A stretch of 36,863 nucleotides of DNA from Corynebacterium halotolerans (GCF_001056295.1 NZ_JVMD01000016.1:1-36863), one strand, 5' to 3'; counted from the stretch's first letter, positions 22,235 to 30,809 are shown. The notes: generated by a model from the sequence alone, not told the origin. Numbers and translations: made by a program.

Positions 22235-23395
22235 TTAGTTCTGCGCGTTCAGGTCGACCGTGTTGGCGCCGCGGTCACCCAGATCGCGGGTGTCCTTGCG
22301 GCCGGAGTTGAACGGGCTGGTGGACACGGCGAAGGGCTCCTGGCCGATGTGCTTCAGGGCGTCGGCGTTGGAGGCCTGGGGGTTGTCCAGGCGGAACTTC
22401 ATGTACTTCGTGAAGTCGTCGCGGGAGACCGCGCGGATCTCGAAGTTCATCATCGCGTGGTAGGTGCCGCACATCTCGGCGCAACGGCCGACGAAGGCGT
22501 TGGAGTAGCCGTCGCGCGGGTTGTCCTTCGGGCGGGCGTTGATCATGTCCGAGGAGATCGCCTCGATCTGGAAGCGACGGTTGGACTTGTTGGCCTCCGG
22601 GTGCGGGAAGGCGTCGCGCTTGAACAGGAACTCCGGGACCCAGAAGGAGTGGACGACGTCGGCGGAAGCCAGGTCGAACTCGATGGGGGTGTCGACCGGG
22701 AGAACCAGAACCGGGACCTCTTCGGTGGTGCCGAGGGTCTCGACCTCGTTGAAGTGGAGGTACGAGCGGTCCTGCTTGGACTGGCCGTGAACCGGGTAGT
22801 CGCGCTGGTTCGGGCCGTCGCCGTGGCCGTGCTCGTCGGTGAAGTACTGCTCGGGGCTCTGGCGGACGTCGCGGCCCTCGTAGGCCTGGCCGCCCATCAG
22901 GTCAGCGGAGACGTTGGCGTAACCGAACTTCCAGTTCCACTGGAACGCGGTGACGTCGACGACGACCTCCGGGTTCTTGTCCATCGCGGTGACCTTGTCC
23001 TGCGTCTGGACGGTGAAGAAGAACAGGGACATGACGATCAGGATCGGGATGATCGTCAGAACCAGCTCGAGGGGGACGTTGTAGGCGGTCTGGCGCGGGA
23101 ACTCGCCCTTGCCGGCCTTTTCCGCCTTCTTCGCGGTGAAGCCGACCATCGAGTAGCTGGTCAGGCCCCACACGGCAATGCCGATGATCCAGGCGGCGAC
23201 CCACACCCAGACCCAGAAATTGCCCATGACGTGCGCCTCGGGGGTGACGCCCATCGGCCAGCCGAAACGCAGCAGCTTGAAGAAGCCGTTGTCCGGCGGG
23301 GTGACGTCGCAACCGGCGAGCAGGGTCGCACTGCCGGCGAGGACGCCGAGCAGGCCGAGCTTACGGGCGGCTCCGTACTCTCTACGCTGATTCAC
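22235..23395 (-). CDS. ctaC: Cytochrome c oxidase subunit II, lipoprotein form
   Basis: A 386-residue CuA-bearing subunit. A lipoprotein signal ends LLAGC (Cys29), two membrane helices follow (about 66-90 and 117-140), then a periplasmic cupredoxin domain. The CuA ligands are in DVVHSFWVPEF and CAEMCGTYHAMM. A charged insert of about 35 residues (QAYEGRDVRQSPEQYFTDEH onward) precedes the core strands, as in the corynebacterial subunit where it helps dock cytochrome c1. GTG 23395 is chosen because AGGAAGG lies 7 nt upstream. It is divergent from asnB across a 342-bp region. Confidence 0.95.
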   Translation of the reverse strand: MNQRREYGAARKLGLLGVLAGSATLLAGCDVTPPDNGFFKLLRFGWPMGVTPEAHVMGNFWVWVWVAAWIIGIAVWGLTSYSMVGFTAKKAEKAGKGEFPRQTAYNVPLELVLTIIPILIVMSLFFFTVQTQDKVTAMDKNPEVVVDVTAFQWNWKFGYANVSADLMGGQAYEGRDVRQSPEQYFTDEHGHGDGPNQRDYPVHGQSKQDRSYLHFNEVETLGTTEEVPVLVLPVDTPIEFDLASADVVHSFWVPEFLFKRDAFPHPEANKSNRRFQIEAISSDMINARPKDNPRDGYSNAFVGRCAEMCGTYHAMMNFEIRAVSRDDFTKYMKFRLDNPQASNADALKHIGQEPFAVSTSPFNSGRKDTRDLGDRGANTVDLNAQN

Positions 23396-23737
23396 GTGTG
23401 TCTGCCTTCCTGATCCACACAATTCCTTAAGAACCCATCAGAGTTCCGTCTTTCCCATGCAGGTTAGCCCATTCCTGTGAATTCTCCATACCGGACTGAC
23501 CCCACGGGGTGTCATCCAGTATAGACGGCCTGATAAAACGCTGAGAAGGGGCATGGTCACGGGGGTGCCGCCCAAAATTGTGATCCCGGTCACGGTCGGC
23601 GGCGGGGGCGTGTCGCGGGTGGAGTGCTTTGCGACGGCGGCGTCGCGGAGGTCCGGCGCGGGAATTCGCGCATGCCCGAATGAAGACTAATGTCTTACCC
23701 GTCCCATTACCCCCCACGAAAGGTGTTCGCCCAAGCC
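23396..23737. promoter_or_regulatory. Divergent ctaC-asnB control region
   Basis: No gene is supported. It contains a near-perfect GlxR/CRP-type site TGTGA-N6-TCACG at 23579-23594, 184 bp before ctaC and 144 bp before asnB. It also has an 11-base match to the recurrent intergenic motif on the minus strand (23625-23635). GlxR is known to regulate cta genes in C. glutamicum. Confidence 0.5.
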
Positions 23738-25663
23738 ATGTGCGGTCTCCTCGGAATTCTCACGGCCCGCTCCGATGCGGCGGACCTCGTGCCCGCCATC
23801 GAGCGCGCGCTGCCCTGCATGCGACACCGCGGCCCCGACGAAGCGGGCACCTGGAACGACTCCGACGTCGTGTTCGGATTCAACCGCCTGTCGATCATCG
23901 ACCTCGAGCATTCGCACCAGCCGCTCGTGTGGGGGCCGGAGGATCAGCCCGAGCGCTACGCCATGACGTTCAACGGCGAGATCTACAACTACGTGGAACT
24001 GCGCGAGGAACTGACCGCGGCGGGCTATTCCTTCAACACTTCCGGCGACGGCGAGCCGATCGTCGTCGGCTTCCACCACTGGGGCGCCGACGTGGTCAAG
24101 CACCTGCGCGGCATGTTCGGCATCGCCATCTGGGACACCGTCGAAAAGAAGCTGTTCCTCGCCCGCGACCCCTTCGGCATCAAGCCCCTCTATTACGCCA
24201 CCACCGACCGCGGCACCGCGTTCGCCTCGGAGAAGAAGACCATCCTGGAGATGGCGCCCGAACTCGGGGTGGACGCCAAGGACGTCGACAAGCGGGCCCT
24301 GGTCCACTACGTGGACCTGCAGTACGTGCCGGAGCCCGAGTCGCTGCACGCCGGCATCCGCCGCCTGGAGTCCGGCTGCACCGCCATCGTCGCCCCGGGC
24401 GGCGAGGTCGAGCAGACCCGCTACTTCCACCCCAACTTCCCCATCCGCCCCGTGCCCAAGGGCGGCGAGCAGGCGGTGTTCGACAAGATCGCCGAAGCGC
24501 TCGAGGATTCCGTCGCCAAGCACATGCGCGCCGACGTCACCGTGGGCTCCTTCCTCTCCGGCGGCATCGACTCCACGGCGATCGCCACGCTGGCCAAGCG
24601 CCACAACCCCAACCTGCTGACCTTCACCACGGGCTTCGAGCGCAAGGGCTTCTCCGAAGTCGACGTCGCCGCGGAGTCGGCGGCGGCGATCGGCGTGGAG
24701 CACATCGTCAAGGTGGTCTCCCCCGAGGAATTCGCCGCCGCCATCCCGAAGATCATCTGGTACCTCGACGACCCCGTCGCCGACCCCGCCCTGGTGCCGC
24801 TGTACTTCGTCGCCGCCGAAGCCCGCAAGCACGTCAAGGTCGTGCTCTCCGGCGAAGGCGCCGACGAACTCTTCGGCGGCTACACCATCTACAAGGAGCC
24901 CCTCTCCCTCGCCGGCTTCGACCGCATCCCCGGCCCGCTGAAGGCCGGCCTGGCCAAACTCGGCGACGCCCTTCCCGACGGCATGCGCGGCAAGTCCCTG
25001 CTCCAGCGCGGCACCACCCCGCTGGAGGACCGCTACTACGGCAACGCCCGCTCCTTCAACTGGGAGCAGCTGCAGCGCGTCCTGCCGTGGGCACAGCGCG
25101 AATGGGACCACCGCGAAGTCACCGCCCCCATCTACGCCCGCTCCGCGGGCATGGACCCCGTCACCCGCATGCAGCACCTGGACCTGTTCACCTGGCTGCG
25201 CGGCGACATCCTGGTCAAGGCCGACAAGATCACCATGGCCAACTCGCTGGAGCTGCGCGTGCCGTTCCTCGACCGCGAGGTGTTCAAGGTCGCCGAAACC
25301 CTGCCGGTGGACATGCGCATCGCCGAAGGCACCACCAAGTACGCCCTGCGCAAGGCGATGGAGCAGATCGTGCCCGCGCACGTGCTCAACCGCCGCAAGC
25401 TCGGCTTCCCCGTGCCCATCCGCCACTGGCTCGCCGGCGACGAACTGCGCGGCTGGGCCGAGGACGTCATCCGCGAGTCGCAGACCGACGCGCTGATCGA
25501 CAAGGCGCAGGTGCTGCGGATGCTCGACGAGCACCACCCGACCGAGCGCGACCACTCCCGCCGCCTGTGGACGATCCTGGCGTTCATGGTGTGGCACGGC
25601 ATCTTCATCGAGGGGCGCATCAAGCCCGACATCGAGGAGCGCGACTACCCCGTGCACCTGTAG
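23738..25663 (+). CDS. ltsA: Glutamine-hydrolysing asparagine synthetase-like amidotransferase (LtsA)
   Basis: A 641-residue class II amidotransferase. The start at 23738 puts the nucleophile Cys at position 2 (MCGLLGI), as required for the N-terminal glutaminase after Met removal; an upstream ATG at 23690 would bury it. The glutaminase domain (1 to about 215) has MRHRGPDEAGTW, FNRLSIIDL and GEIYNY. The synthetase domain has the pyrophosphate loop SGGIDSTA and VVLSGEGADELFGGY. In C. glutamicum ltsA, at the same locus beside ctaC, affects lysozyme and temperature sensitivity. The mycobacterial counterpart AsnB amidates diaminopimelate in peptidoglycan. Thus wall amidation is more likely than free asparagine synthesis. 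Confidence 0.93.
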   Translation: MCGLLGILTARSDAADLVPAIERALPCMRHRGPDEAGTWNDSDVVFGFNRLSIIDLEHSHQPLVWGPEDQPERYAMTFNGEIYNYVELREELTAAGYSFNTSGDGEPIVVGFHHWGADVVKHLRGMFGIAIWDTVEKKLFLARDPFGIKPLYYATTDRGTAFASEKKTILEMAPELGVDAKDVDKRALVHYVDLQYVPEPESLHAGIRRLESGCTAIVAPGGEVEQTRYFHPNFPIRPVPKGGEQAVFDKIAEALEDSVAKHMRADVTVGSFLSGGIDSTAIATLAKRHNPNLLTFTTGFERKGFSEVDVAAESAAAIGVEHIVKVVSPEEFAAAIPKIIWYLDDPVADPALVPLYFVAAEARKHVKVVLSGEGADELFGGYTIYKEPLSLAGFDRIPGPLKAGLAKLGDALPDGMRGKSLLQRGTTPLEDRYYGNARSFNWEQLQRVLPWAQREWDHREVTAPIYARSAGMDPVTRMQHLDLFTWLRGDILVKADKITMANSLELRVPFLDREVFKVAETLPVDMRIAEGTTKYALRKAMEQIVPAHVLNRRKLGFPVPIRHWLAGDELRGWAEDVIRESQTDALIDKAQVLRMLDEHHPTERDHSRRLWTILAFMVWHGIFIEGRIKPDIEERDYPVHL

Positions 25664-25675
25664 GGGCGGGCTGTT

Positions 25676-25684
25676 GGGGGGGGG
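25676..25684. repeat. G9 homopolymer tract
   Basis: Nine consecutive G 13 bp after the ltsA stop. It is noncoding, so slippage would not change a protein. Its length may be uncertain in the assembly. Confidence 0.9.
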
Positions 25685-25719
25685 CGCGTCCGTCAGAAGC
25701 GCAGCCACGTAGAACGCGA

Positions 25720-25756
25720 AAAACCCGCCGCCGACGATGACGTCGGGGCGGGTTTT
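25720..25756. terminator. Bidirectional terminator between ltsA and the Fe-S carrier gene
   Basis: AAAACCCGCC-G-CCGACG (25720-25736), loop ATGA, and CGTCGG-GGCGGGTTTT (25741-25756). A-run and T-run on both sides serve both convergent genes. Confidence 0.93.
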
Positions 25757-25871
25757 GGCGCATCCGAAGAGAAGATGCGACGTCCGCACGGCGGACCTCA
25801 GCGCACCCCCGGCGGGCATCGCCGCACCGGGGCGCGCGGGGCGCCCGCAACCGGGCGCCGGGTTCAACCGA

Positions 25872-26213
25872 TCAGTTGAAGGAATCGCCGCAGGCGCAGG
25901 AGCCGGTGGCGTTCGGGTTGTCGATGGTGAAGCCCTGCTGCTCGATGGTGTCGGCGAAGTCGATGGTGGCGCCCATCAGGTACGGCACCGACTGGCGGTC
26001 GACGACGAGGCGCACGCCGCCGAACTCCTCGGACACGTCGCCGTCGAGGTTCCGGTCGTCGAAGTACAGCTGGTAGCGCAGGCCCGCGCAGCCGCCCGGG
26101 GCGACGGAGATGCGCAGCGACAGGTTGTTGGCGCCTTCCTGGTCGAGGAGGGCCTTGGCCTTGGCGGCGGCGGTGTCGGTCAGGGTCACGCCGGTGGTCT
26201 GTGCGGTGGTCAT
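25872..26213 (-). CDS. A-type iron-sulfur cluster carrier (ErpA/IscA/HesB family)
   Basis: A 113-residue HesB-like protein with the three conserved cluster-binding cysteines Cys42 (PGGCAGLRYQ), Cys106 and Cys108 (GSCACGDSF). It receives Fe-S clusters from the SUF scaffold and hands them to apoproteins. ATG 26213 is supported by AAGGAG 9 nt upstream; the upstream frame is spacer. It corresponds to Rv2204c of mycobacteria by sequence pattern and neighbours. Placement near the bcc-aa3 genes, whose Rieske subunit needs a cluster, is suggestive but not proof of dedicated supply. Whether to call it ErpA or SufA cannot be settled by eye. Confidence 0.9.
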   Translation of the reverse strand: MTTAQTTGVTLTDTAAAKAKALLDQEGANNLSLRISVAPGGCAGLRYQLYFDDRNLDGDVSEEFGGVRLVVDRQSVPYLMGATIDFADTIEQQGFTIDNPNATGSCACGDSFN

Positions 26214-26561
26214 AGCGTGGTGCTCCTTGTATTGCGGTGCTGGGTTACTCCGGGGAACGCGTCTGCGGGTTGGGTTATTCCCCATCGCCCGCACGGATTT
26301 CCGGCGGCTGGTCCGGGGGCGTTCCGCGCCTGCCCTTTCTCGGGATGGCGAAACGCCCCGTCCGGTCGCCGATCCGCGTGGCCCGCGTTCCGGTATGGCC
26401 GAAGGATACCCGCAGCACCGTTCTCCCGTGGCTCAACCCCCGCCGGATACCCGCCGTTCTCCCGCCCGGCCCCCGCAGCACATCGCCCGGCGAACCTCGG
26501 CAGGCGGCACGACCGGCGCGCCACTTTGGGCCGTCGGCGCAGGCCCGATAGGGTGTTGGCC
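26214..26561. promoter_or_regulatory. Divergent region between Fe-S carrier and DUF3043 genes
   Basis: No gene is supported. The right end has a good rightward promoter: TTGGGC (26526-26531), 17 nt, TAGGGT (26549-26554), 7 nt before GTG 26562, giving a leaderless mRNA. Near the left end are two related segments, GGGTTACTCC and GGGTTATTCC (about 26243 and 26272), of unknown meaning. Confidence 0.5.
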
Positions 26562-27326
26562 GTGAAGATGCCCTGGAAGAAGAACGAGTCCCCCGCCGCC
26601 GACGCCACGGACGCGGCCGCAGCCGATGCGGCAGGCGCCACCGCGTCCGGCGCAGCCGATGCCGCCGATCGCGGCCACGTCCCCGCCGCGGACGATGCCG
26701 ACCATGCGCGGTCGGGCAAGGGCAAGGCGTATACGCCGAAGAAGGGCCGTCCGACTCCGAAGCGCAATGAAATCGAGCGCGCCCACGGCATTCGCCGCGG
26801 CCCGGTGACGCCGCCGAAGACCCGCAAGGAGGCCCGCGAGCAGCGCAAGCAGCAGAAGGCCTCCATGTCCAAGGAGGAGCTGAAGGAGCTGCGGGCCCGG
26901 GAGCGCGCGGAGCGCCGCGAGCAGCGCCGCATCGCCGATGAGCGCATGGCCGCCGGCGATCCGAAGTACATGCTGCCGCGCGATCAGGGCCCGGAGCGGG
27001 CGCTGGTGCGCGATTGGGTGGATTCGCGCCGGTTCTTCGCCAACATTTTCCTGCCGTTCGCGCTGGTGCTGCTGTTGATCATGTTCGTGGGCCAGGCGAT
27101 GCCGCAGGTCGCGAACATTGCGTCGATCATTTCGATGCTCATGATCATCGGTCTGGTCGTCGAGGCGATCACCATCGGCAAGCGGGCGAACAAGGTCGTC
27201 CGCGAGCGTTTCCCGGACACCGACGCGGCGGGCGCGGGCCTGGGCTTCTACGCCTATTCGCGTGCTTCGCAGCCGCGCCGCCTGCGCACCCCGCGTCCGC
27301 GGAAGAACATCGGCGACGAGATTTAG
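26562..27326 (+). CDS. DUF3043-family membrane protein
   Basis: A 254-residue protein beginning VKMPWKKNE. The first 45 residues are Ala/Asp-rich. A long highly charged basic region follows (about 50-140: GRPTPKRNEIERAHGIRRGP, then KTRKEAREQRKQQKASMSKE). Two membrane helices come next (about 162-182 and 188-208), then a basic C-terminus. This is the layout of DUF3043 proteins such as Rv2206, found at the same locus in mycobacteria. Function is unknown. GTG 26562 is chosen because a strong promoter places the transcript start there; ATG 26568 is the alternative. It is 7 bp before cobU and probably co-transcribed with it. Confidence 0.85.
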   Translation: MKMPWKKNESPAADATDAAAADAAGATASGAADAADRGHVPAADDADHARSGKGKAYTPKKGRPTPKRNEIERAHGIRRGPVTPPKTRKEAREQRKQQKASMSKEELKELRARERAERREQRRIADERMAAGDPKYMLPRDQGPERALVRDWVDSRRFFANIFLPFALVLLLIMFVGQAMPQVANIASIISMLMIIGLVVEAITIGKRANKVVRERFPDTDAAGAGLGFYAYSRASQPRRLRTPRPRKNIGDEI

Positions 27327-27333
27327 GCCGCGC

Positions 27334-28044
27334 ATGCGCACGCTTGTCCTGGGCGGGGCCCGATCGGGCAAGTCCGCGTGGGCGGAGTCGCTTTTCGACG
27401 CCAACGTTGACCCCGGTTCGCCGTCCGGGCGGGGTGCGGTGGATTACGTGGCCACGGCCCGGCCCTGGCCGGGGGCGGATGGGTTCGACGCCGATTTTTC
27501 CGCCCGCATCGACGGACACCGCCGGCGCCGGCCGGGGCATTGGCGCACCGTGGACGACGTCGACGCCGTGGAGGCCCTGCGCCGCCCGATCGGGCCGGAG
27601 GGGTCGGCGCCGCTGGTTCTCCTCGATGACGTCGGCACGTGGCTGACCGGCGTGTTCGACCGGGAGGGGCTCTGGGACGCGCCGCGCGGGTCGGTGGCGC
27701 CGTGGACGGATGAGTTCGTCGCGGCGGTGCGCGACTGGGGCGCCGGTCCGAGCGGAATTCCGGGTTCCGATCAGGGGGCGGACTTCCGGGATTCGGGCGT
27801 CGCCGCCACCGAAACCGGAACCCCGCCGCACCGGGACGGGCAGGCGTCCGACGAGGCGGCGGGCGTCGTCAAGCAAAAGCCGCACTTGGTCATCGTGACC
27901 CCGGAAGTGGGCATGGGCGTCATCCCCGAGCACCGCTCGGGGCGGCTGTTCCGCGACGAGATCGGCGAGCTCAACGGGCGCCTGGCCGAGGTGTGCGAGC
28001 GGGTCGTGCTGGTCGTCGCCGGCGTGCCGCTGACGCTGAAGTAA
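27334..28044 (+). CDS. cobU: Adenosylcobinamide kinase / adenosylcobinamide-phosphate guanylyltransferase
   Basis: A 236-residue CobU/CobP-type enzyme for nucleotide-loop assembly of cobalamin. It phosphorylates adenosylcobinamide and then adds GMP. Visible are the P-loop GGARSGKS (residues 7-14), VDYVATARPW, the GHRRRRPGHWRTVDD segment containing the guanylylated-histidine region, LLDDVGTWLTGVF, and VTPEVGMGVIPEHRSGRLFRDE. It is longer than the usual 170-190 residues because of a low-complexity insert of about 45 residues (about 132-180, GAGPSGIPGSDQGADFRDSG). The start lies 7 bp after the DUF3043 stop. It is the first of cobU-cobT-cobS. Confidence 0.92.
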   Translation: MRTLVLGGARSGKSAWAESLFDANVDPGSPSGRGAVDYVATARPWPGADGFDADFSARIDGHRRRRPGHWRTVDDVDAVEALRRPIGPEGSAPLVLLDDVGTWLTGVFDREGLWDAPRGSVAPWTDEFVAAVRDWGAGPSGIPGSDQGADFRDSGVAATETGTPPHRDGQASDEAAGVVKQKPHLVIVTPEVGMGVIPEHRSGRLFRDEIGELNGRLAEVCERVVLVVAGVPLTLK

Positions 28045-28078
28045 ACCGCCGCCGCGCCGACTCCCATCCGGGGGCTGG

Positions 28079-28086
28079 GATAATCT
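28079..28086 (+). promoter_or_regulatory. -10 element before cobT
   Basis: GATAATCT lies 8 nt before the cobT ATG (28095), so cobT may have its own leaderless promoter inside the cob cluster. There is no ribosome site in the 8-nt gap. Confidence 0.45.
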
Positions 28087-28094
28087 TTTGAACC

Positions 28095-29306
28095 ATGACC
28101 AACAATCGCTTCGGTACCGTCGTCGCCCCCGATGAGCACGTGGAGCAGCTCGCCCGCGAGCGCCACCTTCAGCTGACGAAGCCCGCCGGGTCGCTCGGGC
28201 GGCTCGAGGAACTGGGCATCTGGGTTTCCGCCTGCCAGGGCCAGTGCCCGCCGAAGCAGTTGGAGGATTGCCGCGTCGTCGTCTTCGCCGGCGATCACGG
28301 CGTGTCCGCCGGCGGCGTGTCGGCGTACCCCACCGAAGTGTCCATTCAGATGCACGCCAACATCAACGCCGGCGGCGCGGGGGTCAACGCCATCGCGGGA
28401 GTGGCCGGCGCGTCGGTGAAGTCCGTGGACATCTCGCTGGACCACGACGCCGAGGGGCCGTTCCGCGTGCGCCGGTCCTGCGGCTCCATCGACTCCGAGG
28501 ACGCCATGACCCAGGCGGAGTGCGACCGCGCGATCGAGGTGGGCAAGAAGCTCGCCGACGACGCCATCGACGAAGGTGCCGACCTGCTCATCGCCGGCGA
28601 CCTTGGCATCGGCAACACCACCCCGGCGGCGGTGCTCATCGGCGCGGTGACCGGGTCGGAGCCCGTGGTCGTGGTGGGCCGCGGCACCGGCATCGACGAC
28701 GAGGGGTGGAAGCGCAAGACCGCCGCCGTGCGCGACGCGATGTTCCGCGTCCGCCGCCTGCGCAACGATCCGGTGGAGGTGCTGCGGCGCGCCTCCTCCC
28801 CCGACATCGCCGCGATGGCCGCGTTTTTGGCGCAGGCCGCGGTGCGTCGCACGCCGGTGATCCTCGATGGGGTGGTCGCCGCCTCCGCCGCGTTGCTGGC
28901 CGATCAGATGGCGCCGGGCGCCCGCGCCTGGTGGGTCGCCGGGCACCGCAGCGCCGAGCCCGCCCAGTCCATCGCGCTGCGGCACCTGGGGCTGGAGCCG
29001 CTGCTGGAGTACGGCATGCGCCTGGGCGAGGGCTCCGGCGCAGTGGCGGCGCTGCCGATTCTCAAGCATGCGGTGGCCGTGCTGTCCGAGATGGCGACCT
29101 TCGGCGACGCCGGGGTGTCCGAGAAGGACGGTGCCGCGCCCGCCGCGAGCGTTTCGGAGCTCCCCGCACCGCCGGTGGAGGAGCACGCTTCTGCGCCGCC
29201 GGCGGAGGACGTTCCCGCGGCGCCGGCGGAGGACGTTCCCGCGGCGTCGGCGGAGGACCGGCCCGGGCAACGCGAGGGCGGCGAGCAGCCGTCCCAGCGG
29301 GACTGA
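28095..29306 (+). CDS. cobT: Nicotinate-nucleotide-dimethylbenzimidazole phosphoribosyltransferase
   Basis: A 403-residue CobT that makes alpha-ribazole phosphate, the lower-ligand precursor of cobalamin. Motifs are KPAGSLGRLEELG, VVVFAGDHGVSAGGVSAYP, GDLGIGNTTPAA, GRGTGIDDEGW, and GMRLGEGSGAVAALPI with the catalytic base Glu312. Residues about 345-403 are an added Ala/Pro/Glu tail containing tandem AEDVPA-type repeats that the usual 350-residue enzymes lack. No T-box or cobalamin riboswitch is seen upstream. Confidence 0.94.
   Translation: MTNNRFGTVVAPDEHVEQLARERHLQLTKPAGSLGRLEELGIWVSACQGQCPPKQLEDCRVVVFAGDHGVSAGGVSAYPTEVSIQMHANINAGGAGVNAIAGVAGASVKSVDISLDHDAEGPFRVRRSCGSIDSEDAMTQAECDRAIEVGKKLADDAIDEGADLLIAGDLGIGNTTPAAVLIGAVTGSEPVVVVGRGTGIDDEGWKRKTAAVRDAMFRVRRLRNDPVEVLRRASSPDIAAMAAFLAQAAVRRTPVILDGVVAASAALLADQMAPGARAWWVAGHRSAEPAQSIALRHLGLEPLLEYGMRLGEGSGAVAALPILKHAVAVLSEMATFGDAGVSEKDGAAPAASVSELPAPPVEEHASAPPAEDVPAAPAEDVPAASAEDRPGQREGGEQPSQRD
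29196..29259. repeat. Tandem 24-bp repeats in the cobT tail
   Basis: About two and a half copies of a unit containing GCGGAGGACGTTCCCGCG. They encode the PPAEDVPA / APAEDVPA / ASAED series. Frame-preserving, so copy number may vary between strains. Confidence 0.8.
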
Positions 29307-29314
29307 CCGCCCCG

Positions 29315-30382
29315 GTGTCGGGCAAGGCCGGGCCCTCCGACGGGGCTCCCCTCGACGGTGACCGCGCGGCCCATGGCAATGCGGTCGCCGAGGGCGTCGC
29401 CACGGCGATTTCGTGGTTGACCATCGTGCCCATGCGCGGCGCGGCGGTGTTCGACCGCATCACCGGGCGCCGCGCACTTGCGGCCGCGCCGGTGGCCGGG
29501 CTCGTGCCGGGGCTCGGCGCCGTCGCCGTGGCGTTCGCGGTCACCGGCCTGGCATGGCTGTTCGGGGGCGCTGCGGCCGGGTGGTTGCCGACCTGGGCCG
29601 GCGGGCTTGACGACGCCCACGGTGCCGCCGGTTCGTCCTCGATCTTCGGGCCCGCCGGGGATCCCGCAGGGGCGGTGGGATTCGGCGCGGACGGCGGAGC
29701 AATGTCGGGCGCAGCTGCCGCGGCGGCTGCGGCGGCGACGTCTCCGCTGGTGGTGGTATTGGCCGGCGTGCTGATGGTGTGCGCCGCTGAATTGCTGACC
29801 CGCGCCATGCACGTCGACGGGCTCGCCGACGTCGCCGATGCGCTGGGGTCCTACCGCGATCCGGAGGGTGCGCGGGAGATTCTGCGTTCCTCCGACACCG
29901 GGCCGATGGGGGCGGCGGCGGTGACATTGACATTGGTGGCACAGGCGGCGTCGTTCGCGGTGTTGGCCCATGGATTCGCCGCGGCGGTGTTCCCCGCTCC
30001 GTGGATGCTCGGGACTCGCGTCGATCCGGTTGGCGTCGTTGCGGCGGCCGTGATCATCGTGCTGCCGTTCATCGTCGGCCGCGCGGCGGCGACGGCCGCG
30101 TGCCACCGATCACTGCCGCCGATGTCGGAGACCGGGTTCGGGAGCCTCGTCGCCGGAACGCAGCCGACGTGGGCGGTCGCGGCGTGGTGGGTGCCGTTGA
30201 CCGTCGTGTCCGGGGTGTTCGCGGGAGTGGCGGGCGTGATCGCGTGCGCGGCTGCCCTTGTGTTCGCGATCGGGTTCGGCCGGGTGGCGGTGCGGCGCCT
30301 CGGCGGCGTCAACGGCGATGTGTTGGGCGCGACGGTGCAGGTGTCCACGCTGATCGCCGCGGTATTCCTCGCGTTGGGCTGA
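29315..30382 (+). CDS. cobS: Adenosylcobinamide-GDP ribazoletransferase (cobalamin synthase)
   Basis: A 355-residue integral membrane enzyme joining adenosylcobinamide-GDP and alpha-ribazole (phosphate). The diagnostic AMHVDGLADVADALG (metal-binding His/Asp motif), SSDTGPMGAAAV and GRAAATAACHRS are present. There are six or more hydrophobic segments. The N-terminal 30 residues and a roughly 55-residue Gly/Ala-rich loop (about 90-140) are longer than usual. GTG 29315, 8 bp after the cobT stop, is the best start. With cobU and cobT it completes the nucleotide-loop branch but no corrin-ring genes are in view, so salvage of cobinamide is plausible. Confidence 0.92.
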   Translation: MSGKAGPSDGAPLDGDRAAHGNAVAEGVATAISWLTIVPMRGAAVFDRITGRRALAAAPVAGLVPGLGAVAVAFAVTGLAWLFGGAAAGWLPTWAGGLDDAHGAAGSSSIFGPAGDPAGAVGFGADGGAMSGAAAAAAAAATSPLVVVLAGVLMVCAAELLTRAMHVDGLADVADALGSYRDPEGAREILRSSDTGPMGAAAVTLTLVAQAASFAVLAHGFAAAVFPAPWMLGTRVDPVGVVAAAVIIVLPFIVGRAAATAACHRSLPPMSETGFGSLVAGTQPTWAVAAWWVPLTVVSGVFAGVAGVIACAAALVFAIGFGRVAVRRLGGVNGDVLGATVQVSTLIAAVFLALG

Positions 30383-30611
30383 TGCGCCCCCAACCTCCGG
30401 CACCGCGTCGAACCCCGCCCCCTTCCTCCGGCGCCTCGCCTGTCCCTTGGCCGTCGACCGACTCCGGGCCCACCAGATGCCGCCGGATTTTCCTGCTTCG
30501 TCCCACCTTCCGACACCGCGCCGATCCCGCCGCGACCAGCAGCTTCGCGCGGCGTCGGGGGTGCCCTCTCCCCCGTTTCCACCGCAAAACGGCGAAAAGA
30601 AAAATTGACCA
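30383..30611. other. Gene-free spacer after cobS
   Basis: A GC-rich stretch with no supportable ORF, terminator or repeat, ending just before the promoter at 30612. Confidence 0.5.
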
Positions 30612-30641
30612 TTGACGTAATCGGAATGGTGCGCTTAGACT
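30612..30641 (+). promoter_or_regulatory. Promoter of a gene-less transcription unit
   Basis: TTGACG (30612-30617), 18-nt spacer, TAGACT (30636-30641). This is one of the best matches to a housekeeping promoter in the window, yet no gene follows on this strand. Confidence 0.6.
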
Positions 30642-30647
30642 GAGGGC

Positions 30648-30805
30648 ACACCGCCGGAGAGGCGGAGTAGGAGGCTCGTTTCGGGGCTCGCCCAATTTAA
30701 ATTCGCGCCGTCCGTTTGCCGGGGCGCCACACACGAGCACACCTTCGACCTCCGGGTTTTACGGAATGCGCCTTGCGGAATGACTGCCGCGGGGCGCATT
30801 TTCGT
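30648..30805 (+). ncRNA. Candidate small RNA
   Basis: About 155-160 nt between the promoter at 30612-30641 and an intrinsic terminator at 30765-30805. Predicted local stems include CCGCC-GGAGA-GGCGG near the 5' end. No credible reading frame is present (only a five-codon ATG..TGA inside the terminator stem). I cannot match it to a named RNA family. Confidence 0.45.
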
Positions 30806-30809
30806 TTGC
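30765..30809 (+). terminator. Intrinsic terminator of the candidate sRNA
   Basis: AATGCGCCTTGCGG (30765-30778), loop of 8, CCGCGGGGCGCATT (30787-30800), 14 pairs with two G-U, followed by TTCGTTTGCC and further T-rich sequence. Confidence 0.8.

Noticed and set aside
30767..30784. Five-codon ORF (ATG to TGA) as a leader peptide
   Set aside because: It is embedded in the terminator stem with no ribosome site and no downstream gene to regulate.
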